Assembly: GCF_026262505.1 (NCBI RefSeq)
Contig: NC_067207.1
Coordinates: forward strand, 30,472,082-30,536,081
Direction of reading: 5' to 3'
Origin: Trichomonas vaginalis G3
Taxonomy: Eukaryota > Parabasalia > Trichomonadida > Trichomonadidae
DNA length: 64,000 nt
Made by a program: the position numbers and the translations under genes. Below the pieces are notes generated by a model, which was not told where the DNA came from, searched no databases, and worked only from the letters and a program-made list of their open reading frames with translations. Positions 29,632 through 38,620 of the stretch are shown here, piece by piece. The number at the start of each line of letters is the position of its first letter. Within the stretch, counting starts at the first letter, position 1.

Positions 29632-31233
29632 ATGAGTGAAGTTAACTTGGCAAAAATCATCGAAATTCAAAAGGTTCTTTATGAGCTCAACAGTTCCAAC
29701 ATAGAGCATGTAAAAGAGGTTATAATAAACTCACCATATATCGCAGATCAGCACGGAATGAGAGAAATCACACATGAATTTTGTTATGTTGTACAAAAAT
29801 ACCCAATTGATGTCAGACTACTTGCAGCACTTCTTAAAGAAATCGATCAAGCAGACGAAAAGTTCGGAAAGCTCAAAGTTTTTCTTGCGGAAGAAATTAT
29901 TAACCCAGCAAGAGAAATCAACAACACATCTAAAGCAGGACCATTTAGATTATTGCGTTACTGCTACTTAAACGGCTTATATAATGACACAAATATTTTT
30001 GATTACATCCAGAGGTTCCCCAACTCAAGGAAACTTAATTTCTTCTTGTTATTCTGCTTCCTTGAGCCAGAAATTCAGTATAAATCGCCAGAATTATTCG
30101 GAAGACTTAAACAACAAATAGAATCTTTGAAAATTTCAGATAAATACATACAAAACGCAATCACTAACTTCAACCAATTGCCATTACTCGATCTTATTGA
30201 GTTTGGCTGTGAAAAGAACTCAGTAAATTATCAAATTCGATACGAAAATTCAAATGACGTTCCAGATGACGCTCCTGTACCATATAATCCATTCGAATCC
30301 ATCATACGCAAGTTCTCTAATGCCAAAGAATACAGGGAATTCCTTCAAAATCCTCACAAACAGCCAGAAAAATTAACAAAAGCAGAATTCCTCGAAGCAG
30401 CACTTACAAACGACATAGAACTGGTATCCAAGTGCATACAATCCGGTATCCACGTCGATGCCGCAGACGGAAGAGGCCAAACCGCATTAATAAATGCCGC
30501 ATCACAAGGACACTGTTTCATGGTCGATTACTTACTCTCGTGTGGAGCCAAGGTCAATAAGAAGGGATCTTGGGGCGAAACATGTCTCCACACCGCAGCA
30601 AAGTGCGGATCTTTTACAACCGTCGAAACTTTGCTTAGCCACGGCAGCGACATCTACTGCGAAGACGAGAGCAGATGGACACCATTCTTCGACGCGATAG
30701 ATGCAGGAGCTCTTCCTGTCGCCGTAATTTTGGCAACAAAAGGAACTGACCTGAATCGCTGCGCCAGGGAAGGCCAAACACCACTGCATGTTGCTGCTAT
30801 GAATGATTACATCGCAATAGCAGAGTTTTTGGTCACAAACGGTGCAAAAGTAGATTCGATGGATGATCAAAAGAGAACTCCACTGATGGTGGCTGCATCA
30901 AGAGGAAATATCCAGATAATACAGTTCCTCGTTGCAAGTGGTGCTGTTCCTGATACAAAGGACTTGAATGGAAGAACAGCTCTTCACCACGCTGCAAATG
31001 CTTCGGATGTAAGTGTTGTTGAGGCCCTCCTGAACTTGGGTGCTCATCCTAACTCGTCTGATTCGTTCGGAAGAACTCCTCTGATGGTTGCTGCAGCTGC
31101 AAATTGTTTGGCGTGCGTGGAATGCTTGGTTTTCAAGGGAGCTGACGTTTTTGCAGTGGATACGGCTGGAAAAACAGCTCTAGAGTATACAACTAACGAG
31201 GAGATCAAGGAATACTTGGGCTCTCTTGTTTGA
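29632..31233 (+). CDS. Ankyrin-repeat protein with DUF3447-like N-terminal region, 533 residues
   Basis: Intact host gene. Residues 1-200 are helical and resemble the N-terminal region that precedes ankyrin repeats in many trichomonad proteins (DUF3447-like). From about residue 245 to the end there are about eight ankyrin repeats with canonical motifs (GQTALINAASQGH, GETCLHTAAKCGS, GQTPLHVAAMND, RTPLMVAASRGN, GRTALHHAANAS). Unlike the gene ending at 22,805 its repeats are diverged from each other, which indicates an older and more stable gene. The repeat-coding half (from about 30,400) is visibly richer in G and C than the first half. Partners unknown. Confidence 0.83.
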   Translation: MSEVNLAKIIEIQKVLYELNSSNIEHVKEVIINSPYIADQHGMREITHEFCYVVQKYPIDVRLLAALLKEIDQADEKFGKLKVFLAEEIINPAREINNTSKAGPFRLLRYCYLNGLYNDTNIFDYIQRFPNSRKLNFFLLFCFLEPEIQYKSPELFGRLKQQIESLKISDKYIQNAITNFNQLPLLDLIEFGCEKNSVNYQIRYENSNDVPDDAPVPYNPFESIIRKFSNAKEYREFLQNPHKQPEKLTKAEFLEAALTNDIELVSKCIQSGIHVDAADGRGQTALINAASQGHCFMVDYLLSCGAKVNKKGSWGETCLHTAAKCGSFTTVETLLSHGSDIYCEDESRWTPFFDAIDAGALPVAVILATKGTDLNRCAREGQTPLHVAAMNDYIAIAEFLVTNGAKVDSMDDQKRTPLMVAASRGNIQIIQFLVASGAVPDTKDLNGRTALHHAANASDVSVVEALLNLGAHPNSSDSFGRTPLMVAAAANCLACVECLVFKGADVFAVDTAGKTALEYTTNEEIKEYLGSLV

Positions 31234-31669
31234 AAAAAAAAAGTAAATTTGATAATAAAAAAATAAATTATAAGTTATAATTAATAAAATTCTTTATTCC
31301 CTAGTATATCATTGTTTAATACTAATAACATGTATCAATTCCGTTTCAATGATCAGATAAAGTAAAAACAATATTAACTCCTTTTCCTTCGTAAAGTCAC
31401 TTATTCAAAATTTTGATAGAGGTTCGCGAAATATTTAGAGCAGAAAAACGATAGGGAGATTTTTCGAAAAAAAATGAATCCCCTAATTTTAATTAATATT
31501 TAATGAATTGAATCTTTAATTGTACACTTACCACTTTCTGACACACTCTCAATTTTTTGACGCCCAAGCTTTATATCACAATTTTCTAAGGTCAAAAGTT
31601 ACTATTTTTGGTCAGGATAAAGTAATTATAAATCATTATATAGTATTGAATCTGAATGTTATACTTTTC
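31234..31669. other. Host sequence up to the Maverick B insertion
   Basis: 436 bp, AT-rich, no gene seen. TTTTC at 31,665-31,669 just before the element could be one copy of a 5-bp target duplication, with TTTTC at 58,055-58,059 on the other side. The match is low in information. Confidence 0.4.
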
Positions 31670-31928
31670 AAAAAAGGTAGTGGGGCCTCCAGGCACTTCG
31701 TGCCCTCTAGCCCCAAAGATGTTTAGTATGCAATGAGGTATAAAATGAGGTTTTTGGGTACTGTCGGGCTTCCAGGCACTTCGTGCCTTCTAGCCCTTAA
31801 AATTTTTGAAAGTCGTTGTCGTTGACTTTTCGGTAGAGGACTCAAAATAGTATAACTATGTCCGGACAAGTAAGGGTCTATCGTCGCTACAGTAAAGTTA
31901 CGGGCGTTCAAAGAAGTATACTTTGAGA
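31670..31928. repeat. Maverick B left terminal inverted repeat
   Basis: Begins with six A, then GGTAGTGGGGCCTCCAGGCA. The repeat contains two GGCACTTCGTGCC hairpins, CGTTGTCGTTGACTTTT and CCGGACAAGTAAGGGTCTAT. The right end at 57,790-58,058 is its inverse. Confidence 0.9.
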
Positions 31929-31979
31929 AGCCTTTTCTGTCACTTTTTCAGGAAAAAACATTTTTATTATATATATAAA

Positions 31980-32798
31980 ATGAATTTTACAAAACCACCG
32001 TTACCCTTCTTTGGAAATAAGAGTAGATGTAAAGATATTCTATTGAGAGAACTTAAGAAACTACCGAATGGTCTAACATTTGTAGATTTGTTCGGTGGAA
32101 GTTTCTATATATCCCATCTGTGCCATACCGTATTCCCAAACTCAAAGATTATATGCAATGACTTCGACAACTATATGAACCGTCTCAAACATATACCAGA
32201 CACAAACAAAATATTGAAAGAGTTAAAAGAAAAGATACCTATAGCTAACATGGAACGTATACCATTAGATAAGAAAAATATTGTCAGAGAGGTTTTGAAA
32301 AAAGCAGAGTATATAGACTGGGATAGTATATCTGCTAGACTATTATATAGTGGTTCTATAAGAGTTCATGACATTGAAACACTTATGTCAAACGTTTTAT
32401 ATCTTAACTATACAAAGGTTTTCAAAGAGGACATAGAAAAATATATTGAGGGTATAGAGTTTGTGAGATGTCATTGGACAGAGTTGTATGAAAAATTTAA
32501 AGACAAGGAAAATGTTTTCTTTATAGTAGACCCACCGTTCTATAACACATGGGATTTTCAATACCAAGTAGACTGGACTTTGAGAGACTCTTTAGAAACT
32601 TTAGACGTTTTACATAACCATCCATGCTTTTACTTTACATCCGATAAAAGTGGTTTGGAAACCGTTATGAGATGGTTAGAGGACATACATGACTATGAGT
32701 TTAGATACGATAAGATAGAATATGAGAGAGGTCCTATAAACCGGAAAAAGTGTCATAACAAAGAAATTTTATTGGTAGGTAAATGTGGTTTGAAATAG
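31980..32798 (+). CDS. Dam-type DNA adenine methyltransferase (D12 class), 272 residues
   Basis: Intact. I start it at the ATG at 31,980 (MNFTKPPLPFFGNK), which has the same leader as in copy A. It has the motifs FVDLFGGS and IVDPPFYNTW. A second, partial copy of this gene lies at the opposite end of the element (56,408-57,795). A Dam-type enzyme next to the terminal repeat may act on element DNA; this is inference from position. Confidence 0.87.
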   Translation: MNFTKPPLPFFGNKSRCKDILLRELKKLPNGLTFVDLFGGSFYISHLCHTVFPNSKIICNDFDNYMNRLKHIPDTNKILKELKEKIPIANMERIPLDKKNIVREVLKKAEYIDWDSISARLLYSGSIRVHDIETLMSNVLYLNYTKVFKEDIEKYIEGIEFVRCHWTELYEKFKDKENVFFIVDPPFYNTWDFQYQVDWTLRDSLETLDVLHNHPCFYFTSDKSGLETVMRWLEDIHDYEFRYDKIEYERGPINRKKCHNKEILLVGKCGLK

Positions 32799-32914
32799 GA
32801 CTACTTGTTTTAGGTTTTTTCCATTGTGTCATCTATTTCTTTGACGTGGCAGAAAAGTACAGAGAATATGAAGATGAACCGATGCCTGCAAATGTTCAGT
32901 ATATGTACTCGTAA
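32784..32914 (+). pseudogene. Small single-pass membrane protein, copy B (broken)
   Basis: Homologue of the 43-residue membrane protein at 15,369-15,500 in copy A, overlapping the end of the methyltransferase gene in the same way. The N-terminal hydrophobic segment is recognisable. One break. Confidence 0.5.
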
Positions 32915-32937
32915 GAGATATTTTTATCTAATATTAA

Positions 32938-33300
32938 ATGGACGCACAGAACTTAGCGAATGCACAGCAACCTGGACAACCAAACCCAGAGAATATTCCA
33001 AATGAAGTTAGAATACAAACTGCAATGGCAAACTATGGTCAAGTGCCAACAGATGTACAAATGCAAACTGCCATGTCAAATGACGCTGCGTTAGGTTTGC
33101 CACCATGGTATGCAAATATGAGATGGAAAGAGTTTTATACAAACCCTGAAGTGGGATATAAACAACTCTATGCAGATGACGCGAACACAGGAGTTGACCC
33201 CGAGTATGTTTTCTACCAGAGGAGAAATAGAATGTATGAGCTCCAGTTAAAGAATGCAATGGAACTCAACAGGAAACGTAAGAGACTAGGCGGACATTAG
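32938..33300 (+). CDS. Maverick conserved small protein, 120 residues
   Basis: Intact; differs from the copy at 14,983-15,345 at very few residues. Q/N/P-rich start, aromatic centre (PPWYANMRWKEFYTN) and a basic RKRKRLGGH end. It follows a TTTTTATCTAATATTAAATG leader of the virion class. Function unknown. Confidence 0.65.
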   Translation: MDAQNLANAQQPGQPNPENIPNEVRIQTAMANYGQVPTDVQMQTAMSNDAALGLPPWYANMRWKEFYTNPEVGYKQLYADDANTGVDPEYVFYQRRNRMYELQLKNAMELNRKRKRLGGH

Positions 33301-33318
33301 ATTTTTACATATAGTAAA

Positions 33319-33561
33319 ATGGGTTTCTTCAGTAGTATTGGAAACTTCTTTCGAAATGTTGGAAGAGGTATATGGAATGGAATAAAATCTGTCGGAAGAG
33401 GAATTTGGAACGGTGTCAAAAATATTGGTAAAAGAGTAGGTCAGTTCGTTGGTATTATACCTAAAGACCCTGAACCAGAAGAACAAGCTCCTGTTATACA
33501 ACAGCCTGAACCTGCACCACAGTCTAGTTGGCAACCAAATCCAACACCTCAACCGTATTAA
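33319..33561 (+). CDS. Small amphipathic, membrane-active-looking protein, 80 residues
   Basis: Intact; matches 14,722-14,964 almost exactly. Repeated aromatic-glycine-basic turns in the first 45 residues, then a P/E/Q-rich tail. Eighteen bases separate it from the preceding gene, and within them lies a TTTTTACATATAGTAAAATG leader. A membrane-disrupting internal virion peptide is the best guess. Confidence 0.65.
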   Translation: MGFFSSIGNFFRNVGRGIWNGIKSVGRGIWNGVKNIGKRVGQFVGIIPKDPEPEEQAPVIQQPEPAPQSSWQPNPTPQPY

Positions 33562-33565
33562 AAAA

Positions 33566-34413
33566 TTATATTTTTACCGTTCGATAGTAGTTGTATATGA
33601 AACTAAGTTCTAAGTAAAACGCATGGTATAATGGAACTATTCTCTTTCTTCCATCTGTAGTAAACCATACTTGAAAGTCTGAAATACTTCCACTCGGTGG
33701 TTCATATAGCTTTGTAGGTTTTTCGTAAAAGTCATTTGCCAAGCATAAAAAAGAGTTTTGTGCACCAGAAAATGAAGCATGAACTATAATAGCATCTGAG
33801 TCGAAAACATTTTCATATGTTCCATTAGGGTTTTCGACTTCATAAAAGTCCGGGTGTACTGGATATGCTGCAGGCTGATTTAACATCCTCAAAAATCTAT
33901 ACCATGCCAAGTTGTTATATTTTGTAGAAATATAAACGTTTTCTCCAAGGTCTTCTATTCTTTGATTTTAACAGTTGCATTTTTCCTGTCATATATAATA
34001 TCGAGATGGTACTCTCCTTCGTCAATGTTATACTGGTTTGCATATTCGAGATAGATATCGTTTATTTTTTCTTGAAAAGCTTGAAGAGTTGTTTCTAAGT
34101 TTACAAGCAAATTCACTTGTAAAAGTTTTCCCTGTTCAAATTTCTCATACGTACGTTTTTCTTTGTTATAGTATCGAACTTCAAAACCGACCGTAAATGG
34201 GAAACCATGTATGGCTTCTGAAATGAACTTCATTCTACGAAAGCCAATAGCTTTTGTGACGGATGGGTCTCTTAGCCATCTTAACGGGTAGTCAAAACGA
34301 TAGCCTTCATGCTTTACGGTCTCTGTCTCAAACTTTTGACCGACATTCGTAAAAAGTTCATCTAATGGTTTAGTTGTAGCAACTCTAGAAGTTTCTTTTT
34401 CTATTGGAAGCAT
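33566..34413 (-). pseudogene. Maverick conserved protein of about 282 residues, copy B (broken)
   Basis: Homologue of 13,869-14,717 in copy A and paralogue of 41,485-42,345 in this element. The blocks YRFDYPLRWLRDPSVTKAIG and FQVWFTTDGRKRIVPLYHAF are kept. About one break. Divergent from the fibre gene. Confidence 0.68.
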
Positions 34414-34431
34414 ATTTTATCTAGAATAAAA

Positions 34432-36438
34432 ATGTCAAATGAAACAGCGTCTATGAGAGAAATACAACTCAACCGACAACTCATTATACAAGCTCTAAAT
34501 AAGAACACAACAAACTTTTCAAACTATTCTAAGATATCTGAGTCATTGAAAGAAGGAAGCTTAAAACTGACATTAAACCCAATGACAGATGAGTTTCTGT
34601 TTCAAGACAACAAGAACCATACTGTTTGTATAAATCCAACAAAAGGAACCTTAAACGAGAAACCTATAAAAGAACTTCTTTTGAAAGCAGATGTTGACAA
34701 CAAAGCTGACAAAGAGTATGTCATTGAAAAAGTTCAAGAAGAACATGACAGAGCAGATGCAACATATGCAACAAAAGAACATACTCATCCTGAACTAGCA
34801 GATAAAACATATGTTGACGATGAGTTAGCATGTGTGGCTAGTGCGTTAGTGAAGAAGGCAGATAAGGAATATGTGGATGAAAAAGACAATGAAATTAAAG
34901 AAAGGGTTGAATGGTATAATGAACGGACAACAAAGATTTTAAAAACTAAAGCTGATACAGGATGGGTTTCAGGGTGTTTAGACCTTAAAGCCGACAAGAA
35001 CCATACACATACCATTGCAAATATTACAAACTTACAAGAAACCTTAAACAGGAAAAGTGACGTTGGACATACACATACCATTGCAAATATTGCAAACTTA
35101 CAAGAAACCTTAAACAGGAAAAGTGACGTTGGACATACACATACCATTGCAAATATTGCAAACTTACAAGAAACCTTAAACAGGAAAAGTGACGTTGGAC
35201 ATACACATACCATTGCAAATATTACAAACTTACAAGAAACCTTAAACAGGAAAAGTGACGTTGGACATACACATACCATTGCAAATATTGCAAACTTACA
35301 AGAAACCTTAAACAGGAAAAGTGACGTTGGACATACACATACCATTGCAAATATTACAAACTTACAAGAAACCTTAGAGACAAAAGCAGATAAAACATAT
35401 GTCAATGAAATATACCAAAGTTTAGTTGGAACAACAAAAAATATTGAAACTATGGTTGGTGACTTTTCTGTCAATGAAGAAAACAAATATTTTAGATGGG
35501 AGTTTGTACATTCCTTAAAAAATGGTATACGGTATAAACTCATTCCGAAAAATAACAATGAAATGTATGTAAGCTATAAAAAGAACGATGGTACACAAGT
35601 TAAAGTTCCATTAGACAACAACTGCTACTTAAACTTATATGGAGACGAACAAAAGAAATATTTAAGAGTTTATGAAATGGCAGATATGACATTGCCTGAC
35701 CCAGCTCCAACACCATATTATTATAAGTATGGAGATGACGACAAAACACCACATGTAGACCCAAAAAAGCAAACATTATATTTAGAATATTATAGATATA
35801 AAAGATATAATGCAATAGAAAAAACGAGAATAGTATACTATTATGAAGATGACAGAAATAAATATTATAGTCAAGACTTTACCTACCCTGAAAACATAAG
35901 ATTATATTATAAAAAATATTCTGACACAAACCAGAAGAAACCTGAAATAGTTGCACTATATCTTAAGTTCAAAAGAGACAATCCTATAATATCTCATATG
36001 TTTGATTTAATGAACCCAGTAGGTTCTATTTATACATCTATGGATGAAAGAGGTCCTCAAGCAATGTTTGGTGTTGGTGCATGGGAACAAATACTCGAAA
36101 GGTTTTTGTATTGTGCAAACACTCCAAAGGAAACAGGTGGAAGCAAAAGGATATCTGTCGACAACTTGCCACCACATAGTCATTCTGGTACAACAAGTTC
36201 TAATGGAAACCATAGTCATAGGGTTTGCAAACAAGGATATAACACTGTTTCTCAGACTTCAATGCAAATTCAAGTTATGTCAAGATCTCATTTTCCAAAC
36301 GACCCAGTAGACTGGAATGGAATGTGGACAGATACAACTGGAAACCACCAACATACTTTTACAACAACATCTACAGGACTAGGTAAAAAATACATGCCAC
36401 CTTACATGACAGTTTGTGCATGGTATAGAATTGCTTAG
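34432..36438 (+). CDS. Fibre-like protein with phage-type tail-collar C-terminus, 668 residues
   Basis: Intact. The first 80 residues match copy A closely. KADKEYV/KADKTYV segments follow, then six exact 22-residue repeats (HTHTIANI-NLQETLNRKSDVG, residues about 191-322), then a central domain of about 200 residues rich in Tyr, Lys and Asp that is absent from copy A. The C-terminal tail-collar-like domain has PVGSIYTSMDERGPQAMFGV, GAWEQI, NLPPHSHSG, GNHQH and KYMPPYMTVCAWYR. The repeats and coiled stems fit a trimeric fibre; receptor binding by the variable centre is inference. It overlaps the integrase stop on the other strand. Confidence 0.8.
   Translation: MSNETASMREIQLNRQLIIQALNKNTTNFSNYSKISESLKEGSLKLTLNPMTDEFLFQDNKNHTVCINPTKGTLNEKPIKELLLKADVDNKADKEYVIEKVQEEHDRADATYATKEHTHPELADKTYVDDELACVASALVKKADKEYVDEKDNEIKERVEWYNERTTKILKTKADTGWVSGCLDLKADKNHTHTIANITNLQETLNRKSDVGHTHTIANIANLQETLNRKSDVGHTHTIANIANLQETLNRKSDVGHTHTIANITNLQETLNRKSDVGHTHTIANIANLQETLNRKSDVGHTHTIANITNLQETLETKADKTYVNEIYQSLVGTTKNIETMVGDFSVNEENKYFRWEFVHSLKNGIRYKLIPKNNNEMYVSYKKNDGTQVKVPLDNNCYLNLYGDEQKKYLRVYEMADMTLPDPAPTPYYYKYGDDDKTPHVDPKKQTLYLEYYRYKRYNAIEKTRIVYYYEDDRNKYYSQDFTYPENIRLYYKKYSDTNQKKPEIVALYLKFKRDNPIISHMFDLMNPVGSIYTSMDERGPQAMFGVGAWEQILERFLYCANTPKETGGSKRISVDNLPPHSHSGTTSSNGNHSHRVCKQGYNTVSQTSMQIQVMSRSHFPNDPVDWNGMWTDTTGNHQHTFTTTSTGLGKKYMPPYMTVCAWYRIA
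35002..35397 (+). repeat. Six 66-bp tandem repeats inside the fibre gene
   Basis: Each unit encodes 22 residues starting HTHTIANI. The units are almost identical in DNA, with a T/A change at one codon alternating between units, and the sixth diverges at its end. The period is a multiple of three, so copy number can change without shifting the frame, altering stalk length. Confidence 0.9.
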
Positions 36439-37394
36439 TCGTCATTTTCAACTTCTTTAGCATATTCGTCAGGAGTTGTCTTATATTTGTTAGGAACTGT
36501 CTTTGAAAGTATACCACCTTGAACTTTGACAAGTTTGAAACGAGGTCTGACAATAGTCGTTTTATCTTCTGCTTGCAATGTGTACATTTTGCCATGTTTG
36601 CCTAAAACTTCATAATATTCTCTTGTATACTTTCTTCTATTTTTACGAACACGAATGTGAGTACCTGTCGGGTACTTGTTGTTGTCATAGTCAATAGTAT
36701 TTTCATATGGGTCGCGTTTAGGTATTTCTATTTTTACTTTGTCTCCTTTCTGAAGTTTGAAGCCCGGCATTCTTTCTTGTTTGTCTCTTTTGACTAAATT
36801 GTTAAATATATAGTCTTTCTCTAAGTCAGGGTTGTTTTTCATTTCTTCGGGGGAGTGGTTTCCCAAACCTTTTTGTTTACGGTTATTGTAAATATTTAAA
36901 ACTTGTCTCATCTTTGCCATGGAGAAATGTCTGTACTTGTCGTCATATGACATTTCATCTACCTCACCACCTTGTGGTTGGTTTAAGTCTCTTAACATTT
37001 TTATACAACCGTCAATGACACCAAGAGCAGAATGGTTTTGGTCGACAATGAAATATTGGTTTACATTTTTTGAACGCAGATAGTTTTTAATATCGTCTGA
37101 TTTGAAAGAACTTTCACAGTCAGATGTCAGTTTTGTTGGATGGTATTTGTCAACGAATATTGTCAAAGCAGTTTTCACATCTAAAATATTTTTGGACCAT
37201 AATGGTATGGCTTCACAGTATCTTGTGTTCTGACCGACAAATATTAGCCAGTATGGTGGTCCATCTTCTCTATACCTCGGAATGTTTTCCAAGATATCCA
37301 TAAACCAAGCATTTGGTGTTGAACTAAAGATTTTTACCATGAGTGCTTTCTTTGTCGCTTTAGAAACATAGGGGTCCTTGTTTGGATTCGTCAT
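36435..37394 (-). CDS. Retroviral-type (DDE) integrase, 319 residues
   Basis: Intact Maverick integrase (rve superfamily), the enzyme that cuts and joins element ends to target DNA. Acidic core blocks are visible at D33 (WFMDILENIP) and D92 (TSDCESSFKS), followed by the NHSALGVIDGCIK helix. The C-terminal 90 residues carry GDKVKIEIPKRDPYEN and a basic (RVRKNRRKYTREYYEV) SH3- or chromo-like tail. The start is ATG 37,394, 17 bp from the divergent 133-residue gene. Confidence 0.87.
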   Translation of the reverse strand: MTNPNKDPYVSKATKKALMVKIFSSTPNAWFMDILENIPRYREDGPPYWLIFVGQNTRYCEAIPLWSKNILDVKTALTIFVDKYHPTKLTSDCESSFKSDDIKNYLRSKNVNQYFIVDQNHSALGVIDGCIKMLRDLNQPQGGEVDEMSYDDKYRHFSMAKMRQVLNIYNNRKQKGLGNHSPEEMKNNPDLEKDYIFNNLVKRDKQERMPGFKLQKGDKVKIEIPKRDPYENTIDYDNNKYPTGTHIRVRKNRRKYTREYYEVLGKHGKMYTLQAEDKTTIVRPRFKLVKVQGGILSKTVPNKYKTTPDEYAKEVENDD

Positions 37395-37411
37395 TTTTTA
37401 ACCCATAAGAA

Positions 37412-37813
37412 ATGGGTTTATTTGGCGCATTAGCAGGAGTCGCATCTAGATTTTTACCCGCAGTGGGAACAATAGCCAGAGGTGTATTTGGAGTTGGAAG
37501 GAAGATTTTGAGTACATTAGGTATACTGAAAGAGAAAGCACAACCTATTATACAAACTGTACAGAAAGGTTGGGATGTAGCACGAGATGCAGCAAATCTT
37601 ATTCCAAATCCTGAAACAAGAGGAAAAGTTCAAGGATGGATGGACAATGTAGGAAGACAAGCAGGAAACTACTATAACAAAGCAAATGACTACTATAACC
37701 AAGCAGGACACTATATGGACCAAGGTGAAAGATTCTTTAACAGAGGATATAACCATGCACAACAGTGGGTAAACAACAACCAACCTCAACCGCCTCAAAC
37801 GTGGGGAATGTAA
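37412..37813 (+). CDS. Small hydrophobic/amphipathic Maverick protein, 133 residues
   Basis: Intact. MGLFGALAGVASRFLPAVGT opens a glycine- and alanine-rich amphipathic segment of about 45 residues. Then come a helical middle (KAQPIIQTVQKGWDVARDAA) and a tail of NYYNKANDYYNQAGHYMDQG-type repeats ending in PQPPQTWGM. The layout (amphipathic start, helical middle, Pro-rich end) again recalls internal virion proteins. Function not established. Confidence 0.65.
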   Translation: MGLFGALAGVASRFLPAVGTIARGVFGVGRKILSTLGILKEKAQPIIQTVQKGWDVARDAANLIPNPETRGKVQGWMDNVGRQAGNYYNKANDYYNQAGHYMDQGERFFNRGYNHAQQWVNNNQPQPPQTWGM

Positions 37814-37832
37814 AGTTTTTTATTGAGATGAA

Positions 37833-37985
37833 ATGAACAATACAGCATTGAGACAAATGGGTTCAAGATGGATTTGTCGACTTCCAGCAGTTACACAACG
37901 TGTTTGTCAAGTTCTTCCTATACCTCAGGAAGTTTTAGACCGACTTAAAAAACAACAACAACCAGTTGAAAACAAACCAAACTAA
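37833..37985 (+). CDS. Small Maverick protein, 50 residues
   Basis: Short intact frame, MNNTALRQMGSRWICRLPAV at the start and QQQPVENKPN at the end. It has a TATTGAGATGAA leader nearly identical to that of the next gene (TACTGAGATGAA). Conserved with 11,024-11,185 in copy A, where it has three more residues. Function unknown. Confidence 0.6.
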   Translation: MNNTALRQMGSRWICRLPAVTQRVCQVLPIPQEVLDRLKKQQQPVENKPN

Positions 37986-38004
37986 AATTTTTTACTGAGA
38001 TGAA

Positions 38005-38589
38005 ATGACCGAAGAAGTTGAAACCGTGGATCTCACCCCACAAACAAAAAGTTCAGAACCATTGTCAAAACCTGTCAAAGAACTTACAGATGAAGAGAAA
38101 AATTCAATAATAGAAAGTGCCAGGTCTGGAAATACAAACCCTAACTACAAAGTCACTTTTCATAAAAATGGAACGGCTAGTATCTCAAAAAAGAAACAGA
38201 CTCTCACAAATAAAATATTGAAGTCTGAAGGAGCTTTCGAGACAACAGATGGAAAAGTTTACTTCACTGACCAACAGTTCATTATAGAACATCTCATTGA
38301 CTTAGAGTCGAAATATTCTAAACTTTACAACAAACACAAAAAGTTGAAAGGAAAACAAAAACAAATGGCATATGATATTTATGAAGATGTTGACGACACA
38401 ACTAAACCTGCAGGTGAGGTGAGGTCAGAGGAACCGAAAAGTGACGAAAAACCAATAGAAGAAGAGAAACCAAAAACTGAAGATAAACCAAAACCAAAGT
38501 TTAGTTTGGAAACTAAACCAAGTCAACCTTCATTAGCTGGTATGGGTTGGCGTCAAAGACTTATGGCAGCAGGTGGTTATGTTAAGTAA
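38005..38589 (+). CDS. Maverick charged protein, 194 residues
   Basis: Intact. Acidic start, then FHKNGTASISKKKQTLTNKI and a helical central part (EHLIDLESKYSKLYNKHKKL) able to form a coiled coil, then an E/K/P-rich disordered stretch and a conserved end (GWRQRLMAAGGYVK). It lies directly before the polymerase. A terminal-protein or polymerase-cofactor role is conceivable from position only. Confidence 0.6.
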   Translation: MTEEVETVDLTPQTKSSEPLSKPVKELTDEEKNSIIESARSGNTNPNYKVTFHKNGTASISKKKQTLTNKILKSEGAFETTDGKVYFTDQQFIIEHLIDLESKYSKLYNKHKKLKGKQKQMAYDIYEDVDDTTKPAGEVRSEEPKSDEKPIEEEKPKTEDKPKPKFSLETKPSQPSLAGMGWRQRLMAAGGYVK

Positions 38590-38590
38590 A

Positions 38591-38620
38591 GAAAAAAAAT
38601 ATTTTTTTATTTTTATAAAA
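38591..38620 (+). promoter_or_regulatory. Replication-class leader (polymerase)
   Basis: A run of A, then ATATTTTTTTATTTTTATAAAA directly before the ATG. The same block precedes the HNH gene (40,834-40,863) and, on the minus strand, the helicase gene (49,631-49,660), but not the capsid or KilA-N genes. Core promoter function is inferred. Confidence 0.5.

Noticed and set aside
34785-35558. 257-codon frame on the minus strand across the fibre repeats
   Set aside because: It is the antisense of the intact fibre gene, driven by the 66-bp repeats, with no leader of its own.
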